Below are positions 28,398 through 35,315 of a stretch of DNA of 64,000 nucleotides, in pieces. The notes beneath the pieces are model-generated. The model did not search any database, was not told the DNA's origin, and saw only the letters and a list, made by a program, of their open reading frames with translations. A program made the translations under genes and the position numbers. Source of the stretch: an uncultured Tateyamaria sp. (GTDB taxonomy: Bacteria; Pseudomonadota; Alphaproteobacteria; Rhodobacterales; Rhodobacteraceae); the NCBI RefSeq assembly GCF_947503385.1, contig NZ_CANNDO010000004.1:310001-374000 (forward strand), read 5' to 3'. The stretch's first letter is position 1; each line of letters opens with the position of its first letter.

Positions 28398-28664
28398 ATG
28401 AACACGACAAAAACGATCAACGCACTGCGCAGGGGCTTTGCAGACCAGACCCGCGCGCAGAAGCTTGCCACAACACAAGCGATGCTGACTGCAACAGCCC
28501 AGTGCGTGAACGACTTGCGGCAGTTGGTGCACGAAACAGACGCGGCGGCACAGCGACGCAAAGCGAAACGACGCGAAACAGAGCTTGATCCAAAGCCACC
28601 CGTTAAGCCCGTGCGTGTCGCTGAACCCAGCAAACCCCGCAAGCCAAAGTACAGCGGGTTATGA
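28398..28664 (+). CDS. Small basic hypothetical protein
   Basis: This 88-residue protein is helical in its first half (QKLATTQAMLTATAQCVNDL) and has a Lys/Pro/Arg-rich tail (PKPPVKPVRVAEPSKPRKPK) typical of non-specific nucleic-acid binders or flexible linkers. GGGAGCGACGG precedes the ATG. The stop TGA overlaps an ATGA with the following frame, so the two small genes are translationally coupled. The function is unknown. Confidence 0.6.
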   Translation: MNTTKTINALRRGFADQTRAQKLATTQAMLTATAQCVNDLRQLVHETDAAAQRRKAKRRETELDPKPPVKPVRVAEPSKPRKPKYSGL

Positions 28665-28675
28665 AGGAGCAGCAC

Positions 28676-29017
28676 ATGACATTGGTAGAGCAGGTATACG
28701 AACGACTGGTCGAGCATGATCTCGTACAGAACGGCGAAGAGTTCAGCACGTACTGGTGCGGGAAAAGCAAAAGTTGGTTTGGCGAGCGTAAACACAGCGG
28801 ACGCGATTTCAGCGTCACCGCCGCAATCGACTGTATGCGCAGTGTCCAGCTAAAGCTTGCCACGCTGAGATTGAGCAACAGGCGCATGGGCGGATTGCTG
28901 GAAGCTGAGATACGCGGGCTGGACGAGGTGAACACTGCGCTCAAAGCCTTTCTGGCTGAGCAGCATCGCATCACAGAAGTTGCGCTGGACGCAGCGCCAC
29001 AGCGCAAAATGTTATAG
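28676..29017 (+). CDS. Small DUF6626-like protein
   Basis: The 113-residue helical protein contains GEEFSTYWCGKSKSWFGERK followed by SVTAAIDCMRSVQLKLA, a pattern I associate with DUF6626, small proteins of alphaproteobacterial islands. The function is unknown. AAGGAG seven bases before the ATG at 28676 decides the start over the ATG at 28661. The stop codon falls inside the left arm of an inverted repeat that precedes the second recombinase gene. Confidence 0.6.
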   Translation: MTLVEQVYERLVEHDLVQNGEEFSTYWCGKSKSWFGERKHSGRDFSVTAAIDCMRSVQLKLATLRLSNRRMGGLLEAEIRGLDEVNTALKAFLAEQHRITEVALDAAPQRKML

Positions 29018-29073
29018 AACAAGTAGTCTATAACATCTTCGCCTAAGCCTGTTCGATTTCAACGACTTAGGCG
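29006..29073. repeat. Two consecutive inverted repeats before the short recombinase
   Basis: The first repeat has arms AAAATGTTATAG (29006-29017) and CTATAACATCTT (29028-29039), matching in 11 of 12 positions around a 10-base centre. The second has perfect arms CGCCTAAG (29040-29047) and CTTAGGCG (29066-29073) around 18 bases. A partial third copy of the first arm (AAAATGTTA) lies at 29098-29106. Twelve-base inverted arms around a short spacer are what a tyrosine recombinase core site looks like, but an attenuator or terminator is equally possible. Confidence 0.55.
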
Positions 29074-29152
29074 CAGACACAAATTCGGTCGTCCGCCAAA
29101 ATGTTAGACTTTACAATGGATTACAACGAAACCGCATATTTCGAGGTGATCC

Positions 29153-29725
29153 ATGAAACAAGCGAAGCTCTTAACCGACGTAGAACGCAAGCGCGTCTCC
29201 GCAGTCATCAACGCCCATCGTTATCCCATCCGCAACCACGCTATTTTCGCGCTCAGCTTTTATGCAGGGCTGCGCGCGTGCGAGATCGCTGGCTTGCGTG
29301 TTGGCGACGTCTTTGAAGACAACGGCAAAGTACGTGACACGATCTACTTGGCAGCGGCACAAACGAAAGGCGATGACGGCGCAACAGTGCTGGTCAGCAA
29401 GCGACTAGCGAAGGCGCTGGCAGCATACGCTGCACAGCACCCACGCCATATTGCTAAGCAAGGTGCATCGCTTTTCTTTAGTGCAAAGGGCGGCGGGTTC
29501 AGCGCACAAACAATCGTCAACCTGTTCGCACGCTTTTACAAACTGGGAGGCGTCAAAGGCGCAAGCTCGCACAGCGGGCGTCGCCAGTTTTTGACGGAGC
29601 TAGCGGACAAGGGCATCAACGCGCGCGTGATACAAGCGCTGGCACGGCACAAGCACCTGAACACAACAATGCGCTATATCGAACTGAACGAGAAAAAGAT
29701 GCGCAACGCGATTGAGTTGATCTAA
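29153..29725 (+). CDS. Short tyrosine recombinase, catalytic domain only
   Basis: The 190-residue protein consists of the Xer/FimB-type catalytic domain without an N-terminal core-binding domain. The first arginine is in FYAGLRACEIAGLRVGDV, the lysine region is QTKGDDGATVLVS, the H-x-x-R box is SSHSGRRQFLTELAD, and the nucleophile tyrosine is in HKHLNTTMRYIELN. FimB/FimE inversion enzymes have this length. GAGGTGATCC precedes the ATG. The two inverted repeats 80-150 bases upstream are candidate substrates. It differs clearly from the large integrase at 23847, so the element has two recombination activities. Confidence 0.87.
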   Translation: MKQAKLLTDVERKRVSAVINAHRYPIRNHAIFALSFYAGLRACEIAGLRVGDVFEDNGKVRDTIYLAAAQTKGDDGATVLVSKRLAKALAAYAAQHPRHIAKQGASLFFSAKGGGFSAQTIVNLFARFYKLGGVKGASSHSGRRQFLTELADKGINARVIQALARHKHLNTTMRYIELNEKKMRNAIELI

Positions 29726-30386
29726 GAAGGTGAAAAATACGCCATTTTGCAGCGTGTTCGCCGTCCTTTGCTAAATACATTAGACAGCTAAGGCTGCATG
29801 ACAAACTGACCCTACGGTTAGCACGCCAGTTACCATTGTGCCGCAAACCCGTTCTGATGTGAGACGGTAAGTAAACGCATTCGTCAGTTATGCGCTTCGA
29901 CAAACACCCCACAGGGGTGCCTTAAAGATGCAGGGTAGTGCCTGACAAAATTTTTGTCGTCGGAATGGTGGTAGCGCGATTGAAGCGTGAACAAAAAGTG
30001 AGACGGAATATCAAGCTGCTTGGCAGTACCCGTCAATGTGCTGGGATAGCCACGCTACACTGGTCCCACACATGCGTAGATGCGCTTGTAATTGAGAGAT
30101 CGCAAAACCTGCTCTCCCGTGTAAACGGTCTAGTGGATGTAGCCGAAAACAGCGACGGGGAAAGCCTGCGCTTATAGATCAAGCCAAAAACAAGGCTTGA
30201 TCTATTTGCTCAAGGGAAAACCCAACAATCATAATCCATATTCGAATGACATTCTCTGGAAAAGATAACGCGCCAAAGTGACTTTGAAGCTTTGCGAAGC
30301 AAAGATGAAAAGCAACGCATGGCGCTTGTGGAACTGCAACGCAGTGACGCGACATTACCAACTGACAGCACTAAGCAGTAGTAGCC
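29726..30386. other. Gene-free 661-base stretch with several hairpins, possible structured RNA
   Basis: No convincing reading frame is present. One 79-codon frame (from 29938) has a GTG start and no proper ribosome-binding site. The stretch contains small perfect hairpins: CCCC-ACA-GGGG near 29907, GACAAAA/TTTTGTC near 29944, and CTTTG...CAAAG near 30282. At 30174-30205 there is a strong 12-bp terminator-like hairpin. The simplest reading is a transcript of about 300-480 bases that starts after the recombinase gene and ends at this hairpin; no promoter was identified with confidence. Confidence 0.45.
30174..30208 (+). terminator. Strong 12-bp hairpin, probable terminator of a plus-strand transcript
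   Basis: ATAGATCAAGCC and GGCTTGATCTAT pair perfectly across an 8-base A-rich loop and are followed by TTT. No protein gene ends nearby in a convincing way, so it may end an untranslated RNA. Confidence 0.7.
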
Positions 30387-30806
30387 TTAAAGAATTCTGC
30401 CATACCAAGTGTCAGGTCCAAGTTCTGGGTTTCGTGGCGTGCCCTCGACGTCGATCCAGCGAATGATTGTGCCAGCTTCGTTCACGTCAAGCTGGAAGCA
30501 TGACCACGTGCTTGGGTCTGATTGCAGGTCGGCGCTCGAACAATACCGACCATCTTGCACGGTCCAAACGCGCCGTTGATCCCCGTAGACTGTCGTGCCG
30601 TTCCTGTTGAACGTTTGTCTAATGCCCGCGCCAGTGTTGCTCTGCTCCGTGTATTCAACAGTGCGCCCGCCGACGATTGCCATCAGCGCTGCCGCGTTCT
30701 CAACTGGCACGAAGCGCTGTTCAGCGCCCGCGCTCAAATGCGGATTTGTAGTTGTTTGACATGCGCTAAGTGCAAGCACTCCAATCAAAAATAAGCGTCG
30801 ATCCAA
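30387..30806 (-). CDS. Small lipoprotein carried by the element
   Basis: The 139-residue precursor has a lipoprotein signal: RRLFLIGVLALSAC with the lipobox LSAC and the acylated cysteine at residue 16. Glutamine follows the cysteine, so outer-membrane sorting is expected. The mature part contains RQTFNRNGTTVYGDQRRVWT and DGRYCSSADLQSDPSTWSCF with two further cysteines, consistent with a small disulfide-bonded beta domain that senses or binds at the envelope. I do not recognise the family. It stands alone in minus orientation, so it is probably cargo with its own promoter. GAGGGAAAA precedes the ATG. Confidence 0.75.
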   Translation of the reverse strand: MDRRLFLIGVLALSACQTTTNPHLSAGAEQRFVPVENAAALMAIVGGRTVEYTEQSNTGAGIRQTFNRNGTTVYGDQRRVWTVQDGRYCSSADLQSDPSTWSCFQLDVNEAGTIIRWIDVEGTPRNPELGPDTWYGRIL

Positions 30807-30912
30807 TTTTCCCTCCTACACCGCACAAAACACGGCTTCAAAATACGTTTCTTTGAATTAACGGTCATTCTGCTTCGATCTCAAGTCCAAAGTTTCGATT
30901 TACAAGCCGTGT

Positions 30913-31248
30913 ATGACTATGGATTTGAAGCAGGAAATTGGATCGCGCGTTAAGGCAGCGCGCAAAATGCGTGGCATGACACAAGCAGCGCTGGCTGAAG
31001 CTATCGACATGAGCTTTGAAACGGTGTCGAACTTGGAGCGCGGCAAAACAGCGCCGAACTTCAACACGCTAAGTGACATCGCCACCGCGCTTGATGTCGA
31101 ACTCAAGTTCTTTTTCGACTACGAACCCAACAACACGTCAAAGCTGCGCAGCCGCCTTATCAGCGAGCTAAGTGCGACGACCTTAGAAGTTGATGACGAC
31201 AAGCTGGCACTGATTGCAGATTTGGCGAAGGTGGTGGCGCGGCGCTGA
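30913..31248 (+). CDS. XRE-family repressor-like regulator
   Basis: The 111-residue protein has an HTH_3 domain at residues ~5-60 (IGSRVKAARKMRGMTQAALA then SFETVSNLERGKTAPNFNTL) followed by VELKFFFDYE. The C-terminal ~40 residues are a short helical tail. It resembles phage- and island-encoded repressors, or the controller proteins of restriction-modification systems, though it is longer than typical C proteins. It is the only recognisable repressor of the element and therefore the first candidate to bind the TGTCTGTTAACAGACA palindromes. No Shine-Dalgarno is obvious, so ATG 30913 or 30919 may be used. Confidence 0.85.
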   Translation: MTMDLKQEIGSRVKAARKMRGMTQAALAEAIDMSFETVSNLERGKTAPNFNTLSDIATALDVELKFFFDYEPNNTSKLRSRLISELSATTLEVDDDKLALIADLAKVVARR

Positions 31249-31269
31249 ACTTAAGTCACCACTGTAAGT

Positions 31270-31368
31270 TTGATCAAATCGCTGACGCACAACAAGTACG
31301 TCAACGCTACGATGCGTTACAGAAATTCTAGTGGAAAAAGTCAGGGATCGATGTTGGTCTGGGCGTGA
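31270..31368 (+). pseudogene. Relic of a tyrosine recombinase C terminus
   Basis: The frame reads LIKSLTHNKYVNATMRYRN before a stop at 31366. This aligns with the end of the short recombinase (VIQALARHKHLNTTMRYIE), including the TMRY nucleophile motif. Only about 18 codons are recognisable; the rest of the gene is gone. It indicates loss or replacement of an earlier recombinase between the XRE gene and the restriction-modification pair. Confidence 0.6.
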
Positions 31369-31404
31369 AGTTCTAAACGCATAGAGCAAACGTAATTGGT
31401 ATAG

Positions 31405-31429
31405 CCGCCAAACAAACACCGTTTGGCGG
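31405..31429. terminator. 9-bp hairpin upstream of the restriction gene
   Basis: CCGCCAAAC and GTTTGGCGG pair perfectly around a 7-base loop. No strong T-run follows. It may end transcription coming from the XRE side before the restriction-modification pair. Confidence 0.45.
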
Positions 31430-31511
31430 TTCGCCGAAAACCTGGTCAGAACAGCACTCAGCAGATAGCCATACATGCGGCAGCATGATATTCAGGTAGC
31501 AAGGAGTGAAC

Positions 31512-32585
31512 ATGCTTTCAGATACATTCAAATATATCTCGCAGTTTCGTCATGCGGGGCACCAAGTTGGTAGGAAAGTTGGCGATATGCTCGAACTCGT
31601 CACCTACTCAGCGCTCAACCACGATCCTGAATTGAACCGACGTATGAACGTTGAGCCTAAGCTGTTTGGTTTCTCTGACGCAGGACACAAAGTCGAGTTC
31701 GTATTATGCGATGTGCCGCCAGAAAAAAGAAATGGCGGTGAAATCAAGAATGTGGAGAGCATAATTGGTTTTGTGGAGTGCAAAAAGGTCGGTGTTGAGC
31801 AAACCGTAAACCAATCCTTCAAGAAGAAGTTTTCAAAAAACCCAAACGGACAAGGTTTCATCATTCCGTTTGATACACCTGTTCCAATTAGTTTTACAAA
31901 AACCGCACGCGGCAAAGTTAGTGTTGATATTACCATTGATCAAAATGAAGTTATGATAACGAACAGCGACTCAGGAGACCTTGTTTTTAAGGAGGGTTTA
32001 CAACCATATCATCGGATCATCGCAGCGGTGTTTGAAGACGGTGAATTTGCCGTACTCAGTAATGAACAAAGCTTACGGGATTTTGACAAAACTCTCCGCT
32101 CATGCCGCATACTTGATATTTACGAAATCAGAGAAGAGTTTCTGGTTGGTGTTGTTAACGAGTGCCTTAGTGGTCCGCAAACACCTGAAAAAGCAAAACA
32201 GTCGTCTTTTGTTGCGCTTGATGTTCGCAAACGTAGATTTGGCACTTTTGATTTACGTCCAGATGAGCGTGATTTAGTTAGTATTCTCGTGATAACCGAA
32301 TTTGCACATTGGGAGCAAAAGAGTCGAAATATGGTCCAAGCATGTATAGACTACAACTTGGTCGTGTCTGATGCGTTAATTGTCGAGGCTTTTGCAGAGT
32401 TTGAGCGGGAGTTCGGCGCTGACTTTTATTCATTTATATCGAAAGAAGCCTACGAGAACAATATGAGCGTGAAGGCGATTGTCGACGGACTTGTGGCGAA
32501 GGAGGCGGGAAGGATTTTCATTGATATCGCAGATGGAAACAAAAAATCAATTACTTACGATAATGGCAGTCTGGTCATTTCCTAA
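31512..32585 (+). CDS. Putative type II restriction endonuclease
   Basis: The 357-residue protein has no close recognisable family, but residues ~55-100 show a PD-(D/E)xK-like core: a strand with acidic residue (GHKVEFVLCDVPPEKRNGGE) followed by SIIGFVECKKVGVEQT, where E-x-K fits the catalytic strand. It faces an N4/N6-type DNA methyltransferase gene, with the 3' ends overlapping by 11 bases, which is the main support for the call. Codons are markedly AT-rich compared with the rest of the element. AAGGAG five bases before ATG 31512 decides this start over the GTG at 31506. Confidence 0.65.
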   Translation: MLSDTFKYISQFRHAGHQVGRKVGDMLELVTYSALNHDPELNRRMNVEPKLFGFSDAGHKVEFVLCDVPPEKRNGGEIKNVESIIGFVECKKVGVEQTVNQSFKKKFSKNPNGQGFIIPFDTPVPISFTKTARGKVSVDITIDQNEVMITNSDSGDLVFKEGLQPYHRIIAAVFEDGEFAVLSNEQSLRDFDKTLRSCRILDIYEIREEFLVGVVNECLSGPQTPEKAKQSSFVALDVRKRRFGTFDLRPDERDLVSILVITEFAHWEQKSRNMVQACIDYNLVVSDALIVEAFAEFEREFGADFYSFISKEAYENNMSVKAIVDGLVAKEAGRIFIDIADGNKKSITYDNGSLVIS

Positions 32586-33792
32586 ATACAAGAATTCCAT
32601 CTTTTTTGGCGCTTTCGTCGTTATGGTAGTCTGCCCTAGTATTGTAAGCATATTTCCCAGTGCCATAGTGTGTAGTGCGATAATTTGTTGCTACTGGTGT
32701 ATAGCCAATTTCCGATACCATTTCGGTGACTGTATTCAGTACTGGGATCAGCTTTTTGTGCCTCGTACAGTCACCAATAACAATGGCTAGCGAGTCTCCC
32801 ACCTGCTGCATTTTGTACGACTCGGTATACGCGGCGCGAAGTAAATTGAAATATCGCTCGGAATTGGATTCAGTTGCCGGATGCGCAATCATCTCTTTTT
32901 TATAGTAACTACGTTCTTTAGCAAAGCGCTCCTCAAAAGGTTCCCCCCAAAGGTACTCAAGCTTAAAGACCGGAGCATAGTTGAATGCATTTAGATACGG
33001 CGGGTGACTTATAATTAAAGACGGGCTTTCACCTGAATAGACATGAGAAGCTACTTCTGCTCCGCCGAGGAGACACTTGTGATCGATGCTGTCGCTTGTG
33101 TGAAGTTGATATTCACGTTGGTTATCCACCATCTCACGAACTTTTTTGGAAAATGCTTGTAGTGGATCCCTCTGGCGCTTTTCTTTGTTGATATGAGGGC
33201 GAACCTCAGCATCAAATGCGCGCGATGTTCTACGAATGATTGCAAGGAAAGCGCAAATTAGAAATTCCGATTCCTTTGCAGCATCCATTTCAGCCAAAAT
33301 GCCTTGGATCGACTTGAGACCTGAGACCGCCGACTGCTCAAACCATTTCTCTTCATGCGGCTGGAGCTCTTCAACGGGGCTGGGCGAATATGCGCGTTCG
33401 ACCTCCCGTAATAATTCTGAAACTTTGCTGGTTTCTACATGTTGTGTTTTGACCCTCGAAGCCATTACAGCCAGCCAACTGACATCGATCCCAAATGAGG
33501 GTATCTCACGCAGTGACGCTTCAACCAACGTTGTCCCTGAGCCACAAAAGTTGTCTAGGATCGGACGGGCTGTCGCTTTGTCATAGTACTCGTCGATGAT
33601 TTGCCCTGCGACTACGGATGGAAACTTTCCGTAGTATCTGAAATGTGAGTGAGTAAGATATGCTAACTGGCGGATGGTGTAGGGGATGTCCCAGATGTTT
33701 ACGTTTTGCTCTGGTACATCCACAGCTTCGACAATGGGAAGATACTTCTCCCAAATCTGTGGCTCTTGTTCGAAAAAATCTGCCTGCAGCAT
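32575..33792 (-). CDS. DNA methyltransferase (amino-MTase) of the restriction-modification pair
   Basis: The 405-residue protein has SAM-binding motif I as ARPILDNFCGSGTTLVEASL (residues ~90-110) and catalytic motif IV as SPSLIISHPPYLNAFNY (~260). The S-H-P-P-Y form is a variant of the (S/D/N)PP(Y/W) box of N4-cytosine and N6-adenine methyltransferases. Motif I precedes motif IV, unlike the permuted beta class. The specific target cannot be read. GTGAGG lies upstream of the ATG at 33792. It is convergent with the putative endonuclease, an arrangement found in many type II systems. Composition is AT-rich, consistent with separate acquisition. Confidence 0.85.
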   Translation of the reverse strand: MLQADFFEQEPQIWEKYLPIVEAVDVPEQNVNIWDIPYTIRQLAYLTHSHFRYYGKFPSVVAGQIIDEYYDKATARPILDNFCGSGTTLVEASLREIPSFGIDVSWLAVMASRVKTQHVETSKVSELLREVERAYSPSPVEELQPHEEKWFEQSAVSGLKSIQGILAEMDAAKESEFLICAFLAIIRRTSRAFDAEVRPHINKEKRQRDPLQAFSKKVREMVDNQREYQLHTSDSIDHKCLLGGAEVASHVYSGESPSLIISHPPYLNAFNYAPVFKLEYLWGEPFEERFAKERSYYKKEMIAHPATESNSERYFNLLRAAYTESYKMQQVGDSLAIVIGDCTRHKKLIPVLNTVTEMVSEIGYTPVATNYRTTHYGTGKYAYNTRADYHNDESAKKDGILVFRK

Positions 33793-34243
33793 AGCTATTG
33801 CCTCACGTTCTACAAGTTGTAGTATTGCCTATCATTGCTAGATACAATCTCTAGAGCGCTTTGTGTCATCAAATCACGTTGCGACAGAACGCTTCAGTGC
33901 GCACAATTCTGTGCACATCTCAATAATTGCCCACCTTACCTATTGTTTACAATGCGTTTTCGGAAGTGTAGACTTCTTGCAAATCCGTGTACACCGGTTC
34001 GATTCCGGTACTCGCCTCCACCTAAACTCTGTCGCTTATTCGGAAATTGTCAGGTGTTTGACGCGAAATTGGGGGTTTCCGTTTGCGCGAGGCGTTAAAT
34101 CCGAGGCGTTCAGCAGTGTGTTACAGGTCAAACCCGGAACGACAGTTGCTGCCGCACCCCGTTTCTTAGCCTCCGGACGCGTTTCTTGGGAACTGTGCAG
34201 AAGTAACCGCGCCAGCGCTTGCAGCGTCTCGTTTTAAATCCTG
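33793..34243. other. Gene-free stretch around the right end of the element
   Basis: Bases 33793-33976 hold the upstream region of the methyltransferase gene with no other visible feature. The attR copy follows, and 34021-34243 shows no convincing gene, tRNA or repeat. The last part may be the decayed 3' flank of the truncated endonuclease gene. Confidence 0.5.
33977..34020 (+). repeat. attR: right 44-bp direct repeat of the integrative element
   Basis: This is identical to the last 44 bases of tRNA-Cys at 23628-23671, including the encoded CCA, but the 5' half of a tRNA is absent here. It is the footprint of integration rather than a second tRNA gene. Confidence 0.95.
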
Positions 34244-35035
34244 TCACGGCGTGAAAAACGTGACCTCTCGCGCAATTTTGAACCGGAGCGTTTGCTTGAG
34301 CGTCGACAGGTTCGACGGATCGTTGGTCTTGTGAATCATACGATGGCAGGTTGGGCAAAGGACCATGAAGTCTTCTGGCATTCTGTAGCGCCGTGTTTCA
34401 CCCTCGGCCAGACCGTGCAGCGGTCGGGCGTGGTGTATGTCCAATGGTGTATCGTAAACCCGGCCAGTGAAGCCGTAGTCCCGTTTAGGGTCGAGGCCAC
34501 AGCACTCGCAAACGGGCGGCTTGGCGTTGAGAACATCTTTGCGGACCTTTTGCGATCGCTCGATACGGCGGGACAGGATGTAGCGCCGGGTTTCTTCGAT
34601 ATCCTTTCCGTTCGCCGCGTCCTGCATCACCTCGCTTGGTGTGGTGCCACCTCTGTTCACAAGCGCTTCGTAGGCCAGCAGCATGTTCTGCAAGTCTTTC
34701 TCAACGATCTCTTCGGTGACAGCGCCGGCCCTGTAGGTCGCTCCGAAAGCGTGTCCTGCCTCGTACCCGGTGGGAAGACCTGCTTCTGAACCCAGATCAA
34801 TAGGCGCCTCTGAGAACAGTTTTGCAAATTCGGGGATACGATCAGCCATATCCCGCGCCCGACGCCTCAAGACATCGCGCCCACGCGAAGGCCCGAATTC
34901 ATTGTAAATGGCAGTGGTCCCCTGATTCATCGACAGACAAATCGTCTGCTTGTCGGGATTGATCAGGTAAACAACATAAAACCCCTGTGTGGCCGTTTCC
35001 GCAATCAGCGGGTCAAAAAACGCAAGCCACGGCAC
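34244..35035 (-). pseudogene. 5'-truncated McrB-N-domain/HNH endonuclease
   Basis: The open frame encodes 263 residues. YVVYLINPDKQTICLSMNQG is the second half of an McrB N-terminal (DUF3578) modified-DNA-binding domain. The C terminus is an HNH nuclease with zinc cysteines (CECCGLD ... LCPTCHRMIH) and the LDIHHARPL catalytic pair. Translation upstream of the GTG at 35035 continues QVWASVPWLAFFDP in frame, which fits the domain core. It then loses similarity within about 15 codons and meets a stop near 35087. About 60 N-terminal residues of the domain are therefore missing. Intact relatives recognise modified DNA and cut it. It may be inactive or translated as a fragment. Confidence 0.72.
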
Positions 35036-35315
35036 GGACGCCCAAACCTGTCGCCGTGCGGTGTGCCGCCAGACCGGGTGCGCCGATCATCGCAGTGCTT
35101 GGCGGCCAGTTCCATTGCCCGCGCATCCGCCAGCCAGCAAAGGGCAGGCATATTGACCGCCCGTCCCGCCGCCGACACCTCCCGGACAACCGCGGGCTGA
35201 TCCAGACCCGGCTCATGTTTGACACACGCACCGACAGGCGGCGCGTGGCGACCCGGGACGACACCTGCCCCGCCACGTCTGCCTCTGCGCCATCGCGGCA
35301 CCCATGCTCCGTTGG
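35036..35315. other. Gene-free stretch between truncated endonuclease and citryl-CoA lyase-like gene
   Basis: These 280 bases are GC-rich, unlike the endonuclease remnant, and contain only frames that shadow each other. No motif was recognised. It probably marks the junction where the 5' part of the endonuclease gene was lost. Confidence 0.4.

Larger units (their letters stand above)
23628..34020. mobile_element. Integrative element in tRNA-Cys, 10,349 bp plus second att copy
   Basis: The element is bounded by perfect 44-bp direct repeats. It begins with an integrase gene 176 bases inside attL, and its base composition and codon use are visibly more AT-rich than those of the flanking chromosome. 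Contents in order: integrase, DUF6641-like protein, AAA+ ATPase, unknown 254-aa protein, unknown 279-aa protein, two small proteins, a short tyrosine recombinase, a gene-free structured stretch, a lipoprotein, an XRE regulator, a recombinase relic, and a restriction-modification pair. No conjugation, capsid or obvious replication-initiator genes are visible, so it is a small mobilisable or satellite-like island rather than an ICE or prophage. Confidence 0.92.

Noticed and set aside
29938..30177. A 79-codon frame in the gene-free stretch of the island
   Set aside because: It starts with GTG without proper ribosome-binding site and shows no domain; it is kept only as an alternative to the RNA hypothesis.
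29726..30386. A retron or other reverse-transcriptase-linked RNA
   Set aside because: No reverse transcriptase gene is found anywhere in the island.
33977..34020. A second tRNA-Cys gene
   Set aside because: Only the 3' half from the anticodon loop onward is present; the acceptor 5' strand and D arm are missing.
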